This document shows, piece after piece, positions 60,211 through 64,000 of a DNA stretch of 64,000 nt (positions are counted from its first letter, which is position 1; the number at the start of each line of letters is the position of its first letter). The stretch comes from Mariannaea sp. PMI_226 (taxonomy: Eukaryota; Ascomycota; Sordariomycetes; Hypocreales; Nectriaceae): the NCBI GenBank assembly GCA_024336345.1, contig JANFOG010000003.1, positions 186,001 to 250,000 of the forward strand. The letters are read 5' to 3'. Under the pieces are notes generated by a model. The model was given only the letters and a program-made list of their open reading frames with translations. It was not told the origin of the DNA and did not search any database. The position numbers were made by a program, and so were the translations under genes.

Positions 60211-61857
60211 ATGGCGGATGGCGATTTCGATTTGGGACAGCTGTCCACAAACCAACAGGAGGCTCTGAATCAGTACACCCAGGTCACAAACCAGGAGATT
60301 AAAGATGCCATTCCGCTACTGCGGCGCTCCGAATGGAATGTTCAGGTATGGTCTTGAAGCCTCCACCAGCGCTCATGGTGTTTGCTGACAGTCGCTCACA
60401 CTGCCTAGATTGCGATTGCCAAGTTCTTTGATGGAGAAGCTCCCGACCCATTAGCTGAGCATCTTCCGACGCAAAACATTCCCCGAGCATCTGCCCGACA
60501 TGAAAACCTTCAAGAAAGTCTCCTATCCGATGCTGTGCGACCTCATCGCGCATCGCCCCGACGGCAAACTGATGCTGCCCCAAGGATCGTGCCTCAGGGC
60601 CAAGTGACGAGTCGGCCCCCTTGGCTACTTGGACTTCTCATAGCTCCTTTTGGCTGGGGCTGGAAAGCAGCGACTACATTATTGCGTACACTACTATATG
60701 CACTCACTTTCCTTCCCGCCTCAATCCGTCCTCGGGCTGTTACAAGTACCTTCTCGACCGGCTTCAGGGGCACCAACGGACGACGCCCGCTTATGCCTCG
60801 GGATACCGCGGCAAGATTCAAGAGGGAGTTTGATGAGGAATATGGAGACAACGGGCTGCCATTTTTCGAAGGTGGGATAGCGCAGGCGCACGACTTGGCA
60901 AAGAAGGACCTCAAGTTCATGTTAGTGGTGCTTATGTCCCCTGAGCATGACGACACCGAGTGTTTCGTCAAAGATACTCTTCTGAGTCAAGAAGTTATCG
61001 ACTTTGTGAAGGATCCTACCAACAATATCATTCTCTGGGGGGGTAACGTGCTGGATTCGGAAGCCTATCAGGTGGCTACTGAATACAACTGTACCAAGTT
61101 TCCCTTTTCAGCTCTTGTCTGCCTAACACCGAAAGAGGGCAGTACCAGGATGGGAATTGTAAAACGACTCGTCGGACCCATGCCACCTGCGACATACCTC
61201 TCGGAGATAAAGTTAGCTATTGAGAAGTACGGACCGGACCTGGACGGCGTTCGAGCTGAGCGCACAGCGCAAGAAGTGACGAGAAATCTCCGAACACAGC
61301 AAGATTCGGCGTACGAGCGATCGTTGGCTATTGACCGAGAGCGCGCCCGCCAAAGGAAGGAGGCCGCCGCGGCCGCAGCAGCGGCAGAAAAGAGGGCCCG
61401 GGAAGAGGCCGAGGCAGCAGTAAGGCTCGAGGAGAAGCGAAAGCAGTGGCGACAGTGGAGAGCAACGACAATCTTATCCGAACCTCCAGCTAGTGATAAG
61501 AACACTGTCCGAGTGGCGCTCAAGATGCCCGAGGAGTCGGGCATAGGGCGAATTATTCGGCGATTCCCTCAAGATGCTACCATGGAGGAACTCTACGCAT
61601 TCGTCGAGTGTTACGATCTCATCCAGCAAGGCAGCGAGACAGAGGATATCGAAAAGCCTGAAGACTACGAACATGAGTTCAAGTTCCGCATCGCATCCAT
61701 CCTGCCACGAATGGTCTTGGAACCCAGTGCGACGATAACGATGGGAGAAAAGATTGGAAGATCCTGTAATCTGATTGTGGAGGATATCACGCCAGATTCG
61801 GAGTCTGAGTCGGAGTCGGGGGACGATGACGAGGATGAAGAGGCTGAGGAAGACTAG
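60211..61857 (+). CDS. UBX2: ER membrane UBA-UAS-UBX protein (Ubx2/UBXD8/FAF2-type Cdc48 adaptor)
   Basis: Two exons, 60211-60345 and 60409-61857 (63-nt intron), encode 527 residues. Domain order: UBA-like helices at 5-55 (LSTNQQEALNQYTQVT, IPLLRRSEWNVQIAIAKFFDG), a hydrophobic hairpin at about 115-149 (PPWLLGLLIAPFGWGW) that would insert in the ER or lipid-droplet membrane, a thioredoxin-like UAS domain at about 175-315, a coiled coil with an Ala run at 330-395, and a UBX domain at about 405-500 (VRVALKMPEESGIGRIIRRF). The tail is acidic, SES/DDE-rich. Proteins of this plan recruit Cdc48/p97 for ER-associated degradation and lipid-droplet control. The ortholog name is inferred from architecture. 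Confidence 0.87.
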
Positions 61858-62783
61858 AGAAGCTAGCATTGAAGGCGTGACCTATTATTGGTGTTTGACG
61901 TCTATGTACCTATATGACGAGGTATTTGCATAGCGGCCAAAGATCTCTACTTGATCATTGCTATAAACACTGGTTAAAAATTTTGTCGGAGTCTCGCGTG
62001 GGAGTAGACTGATATTCCCTTGTATGATTCCAATATGGTTACTTGCATGTTCATTGATATGGGGAGAAATCTTGGATACACCATACGGCGTTATATACGT
62101 GTGTGTGTATTTTGGGAACTAAAAGTGCGCCAGCCCAAGATTTCTCTTGATGAGAATGTGTTATATACAATTAACTCTATCCTTCATGCTCTGTACGCGC
62201 TTGGACGAAGGAAGTAGTTGTATGCGTGGGGTATCATCCGGGCCGCCTGACAAAGTGACAGCTAACCAGCACGATGACGAACAAAAGGCAATTTAGCACA
62301 TGGGGAACATGTCATGCGCGAATGGATGGTTCTTTTGACTGCGCGTTCTTGCATGTTTTCTACCAGCAATGCCAAGTGAAAACTAGACCTCAGAAGGCGG
62401 GATAGGCAACGTGGTGGGTGGCAAACGTCACCAATGTATTTCGTCTCTTCCGCCTGATCTACAGATTATTGGGATTTGTCAGAGTATAGGAGAAAGCCAA
62501 GGGGTTCAAAGAGGGGCTGATTGCGTGGAGTTGTGAGGCTGTGCATTTGGGTCGCAGTGCCTCCAACACCGGGATCTTTTCTCTTTATCTTCGCGATGAA
62601 TGGGAGGCAGCTCAGGGACGTCATGAGTACTGACTTCTAAATAAATTAAGCGTGTAGAAGTTGAGTCAATCCTAAGGAAAACACCAACAGAAACCTGCGA
62701 ATGTCATTCTTGACAGGCTGGCGTCGGAATTATTTCTCCAACATTTGCCTCCAGCTGTCTAGCTAATTATCTTGCCTACCGTA
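61858..62783. other. Intergenic between the UBX gene and the transposon
   Basis: A/T-rich spacer with 3'UTR-like sequence and no recognisable gene or repeat. It is presumably the native flank of the element insertion. Confidence 0.5.
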
Positions 62784-62912
62784 CAGCAACTGGCAACAAG
62801 TTTTGATCCAAACCTCTGTAACTAGCGGGGCCCCCCACAGGGAAATTAGACTCAATTTTCAACGCTGCTTTTACCCCCCTATTTTGCTTCCTTCAACATA
62901 CAACACCACAAA

Positions 62913-63938
62913 ATGGGCCGCCGTGGGCTAGAGCTATCACCTCAATTACGGTCTCGAATTTGTGAGCTTCGAAGCTATGGTCTTTCTCATAGCCGGATTA
63001 AAGCTTTACATCCAGAGGTCCCTCTTGGAACCATTAAATCAACCCTACGGCTCGAAAAACAACGCTTAGATAATCAAAGTAAGCCACGGTCTGGAGCTCC
63101 ACGGAAGCTTACGGAAGAGCAACGCGATCAAATCTACGATACAATAACGCATATTGATCCACATATTACAACAAAAGATCTACTAGATTCAGTAGATAAT
63201 GCTTGCAAAGAGAGGTCTTTAAGATATCTTTTGCGAGAGATGGGCCGGCGTAGGTGGATCCAAAAGAAACGACCTTTACTGAAGCCTGAACATGCTGAAA
63301 AGAGGCGTCAGTGGGTAGCCCGATACGAGAATATCGACTGGAAGACTGTCAAATGGAGCGATGAATGTTATGTTATAAGAGGGCAAGGGGCCCGGCCTGT
63401 GTGGACTTTCTTAAGCCCTCGTGAGCAGCTATTACAGGGCGATGTAAAGGAAAGCTCACCACAAGGAGCCGTAAGGCAGATGTTTTGGGCCTTATTTGGA
63501 GCCAGCCTTCGCACAGGGCTAATGGCTCTTCACGGCCGTGTTGATGGAGAGCATATCTGCGACCTATATCAAGCTATTCTTCCGGAAGTCATCAAGCCAG
63601 GTGATATCTTTATGCATGATAATGCTTCTTCACATACAGCTCGGATAGTCAAGGCTTTATTAGATGAACTAAACATCAAGACCATGATTTGGCCGCCATA
63701 TTCACCAGACCTCAATCCAATTGAGAACCTTTGGGCCTTAATGAAAGCAGAAATCTATCGTCTTCACCCAGAGCTAGAATTTATGGATGATACAGTCAAA
63801 ACACAATATGAATTAGTGAAAGCTGCAAAGGAAGCTTGGCATAGCATTGCTGACGAGACCTTAGAAAATCTAATATCTACAATGCCTAATAGAGTAGCTG
63901 CTGTTAAGGCTGCTGATGGTTGGTATACAAAATACTAG
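62913..63938 (+). CDS. Tc1/mariner transposase, intact catalytic triad
   Basis: A single 341-residue frame with an ATG at 62913 in AAAATGG context. The N-terminus is a helix-turn-helix DNA-binding region (residues 5-120: LRSRICELRSYGLSHSRI, then a second HTH at RKLTEEQRDQIYD). The catalytic triad is Asp150 (WSDECY), Asp236 (MHDNASSHTA) and Glu271 (NPIENLW); 34 residues separate the last two, so DD34E as in fungal impala/Tc1 elements. PPYSPDLNPIENLW is diagnostic. It cuts and pastes the element at TA sites. No stops, frameshifts or introns, and it uses more A/T-ending codons (TTA, ATA, AAA) than its neighbours, consistent with a mobile origin. No RIP-type nonsense changes are seen. The family is certain; activity is not shown. 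Confidence 0.95.
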   Translation: MGRRGLELSPQLRSRICELRSYGLSHSRIKALHPEVPLGTIKSTLRLEKQRLDNQSKPRSGAPRKLTEEQRDQIYDTITHIDPHITTKDLLDSVDNACKERSLRYLLREMGRRRWIQKKRPLLKPEHAEKRRQWVARYENIDWKTVKWSDECYVIRGQGARPVWTFLSPREQLLQGDVKESSPQGAVRQMFWALFGASLRTGLMALHGRVDGEHICDLYQAILPEVIKPGDIFMHDNASSHTARIVKALLDELNIKTMIWPPYSPDLNPIENLWALMKAEIYRLHPELEFMDDTVKTQYELVKAAKEAWHSIADETLENLISTMPNRVAAVKAADGWYTKY

Positions 63939-64000
63939 CAAAATAAAGGATCACAAGGCTGCTTAAAGCAGCATATAATAGCTACCTATTTCAGCTAGCA
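63939..64000. other. Transposon 3' flank up to window edge
   Basis: Sequence after the transposase stop, with the short palindrome at about 63958-63972. It should continue to the right inverted repeat outside the window. Confidence 0.5.

Larger units (their letters stand above)
62784..64000 (+). mobile_element. Tc1/mariner (DD34E) DNA transposon, right end beyond the window
   Basis: An intact transposase gene lies near the edge. The proposed left end is at 62784, where CAGCAACTGGCAACAAG follows a TA dinucleotide (62782-62783), the expected target site. The matching inverted repeat, CTTGTTGCCAGTTGCTG then TA, is not seen before 64000, so the boundary is tentative. The last 60 bp contain a 7-bp-arm palindrome GCTGCTT-A-AAGCAGC (about 63958-63972). 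Confidence 0.65.

Noticed and set aside
1..64000. CRISPR arrays, operons, riboswitches or prokaryotic mobile elements
   Set aside because: The window is clearly fungal nuclear DNA with spliceosomal introns; the tandem repeats found are coding or microsatellite repeats without spacer structure.

Overview
The window is nuclear DNA of a filamentous ascomycete (Pezizomycotina; the protein sequences look Sordariomycete, possibly Hypocreales, but no species can be named from sequence alone). The reasons are conserved eukaryotic genes (spliceosome, SNARE, PMT, Pan2-Pan3), short introns of about 50-180 nt with GTRNGT donors and CTAAC-type branch sites, genes on both strands, 0.7-5 kb spacers with homopolymer, CT-rich and TACCTA/GGTACC-rich tracts, and a fungal DD34E Tc1/mariner transposase at the right edge. 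Coordinates below come from hand-splicing; every multi-exon model given keeps frame across all junctions.

Layout, left to right: a class-3 (sn1-DAG-lipase-like) lipase running off the left edge (-); GNA1 glucosamine-6-phosphate N-acetyltransferase (+); three consecutive sugar/polyol oxidoreductases: a KduD-like SDR (-), a zinc sorbitol-dehydrogenase-type MDR (+) and an aldo-keto reductase (-); Golgi syntaxin SED5 (-); two tandem, largely disordered proteins of unknown function, 881 and about 2455 residues (+); a 4.9 kb gene-free stretch; the Rab GEF SEC2 (+); protein O-mannosyltransferase PMT1 (-); splicing factor SF3A1/Prp21 (+); retromer sorting nexin SNX3 (+); a RIM2-type mitochondrial carrier (-); a Zn2Cys6 protein with an unusually placed cluster (-); LSM7 (+); PAN3 (-); an ER-type UBA-UAS-UBX protein (+); and the left part of a Tc1/mariner element with an intact transposase (+).

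Most genes are single-copy housekeeping functions of the secretory pathway (SED5, SEC2, PMT1, SNX3, UBX protein) and of RNA metabolism (SF3A1, LSM7, PAN3). I see no operon-like logic and no obvious secondary-metabolite cluster. The only metabolic grouping is the oxidoreductase trio at 6.9-13.2 kb, which could form a small polyol/keto-acid module.

I found no strong candidate for a wholly new system. The observations most worth checking are the tandem disordered genes (with in-frame splice sites that could fuse them), the oxidoreductase trio, a GC-AG intron and an RGG extension in LSM7, an outlier 548-nt intron in PAN3, three overlapping ACGTCA sites in the SEC2 leader, a strong hairpin at 14.0 kb, and the transposon. 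No tRNA, rRNA or CRISPR feature was recognised.
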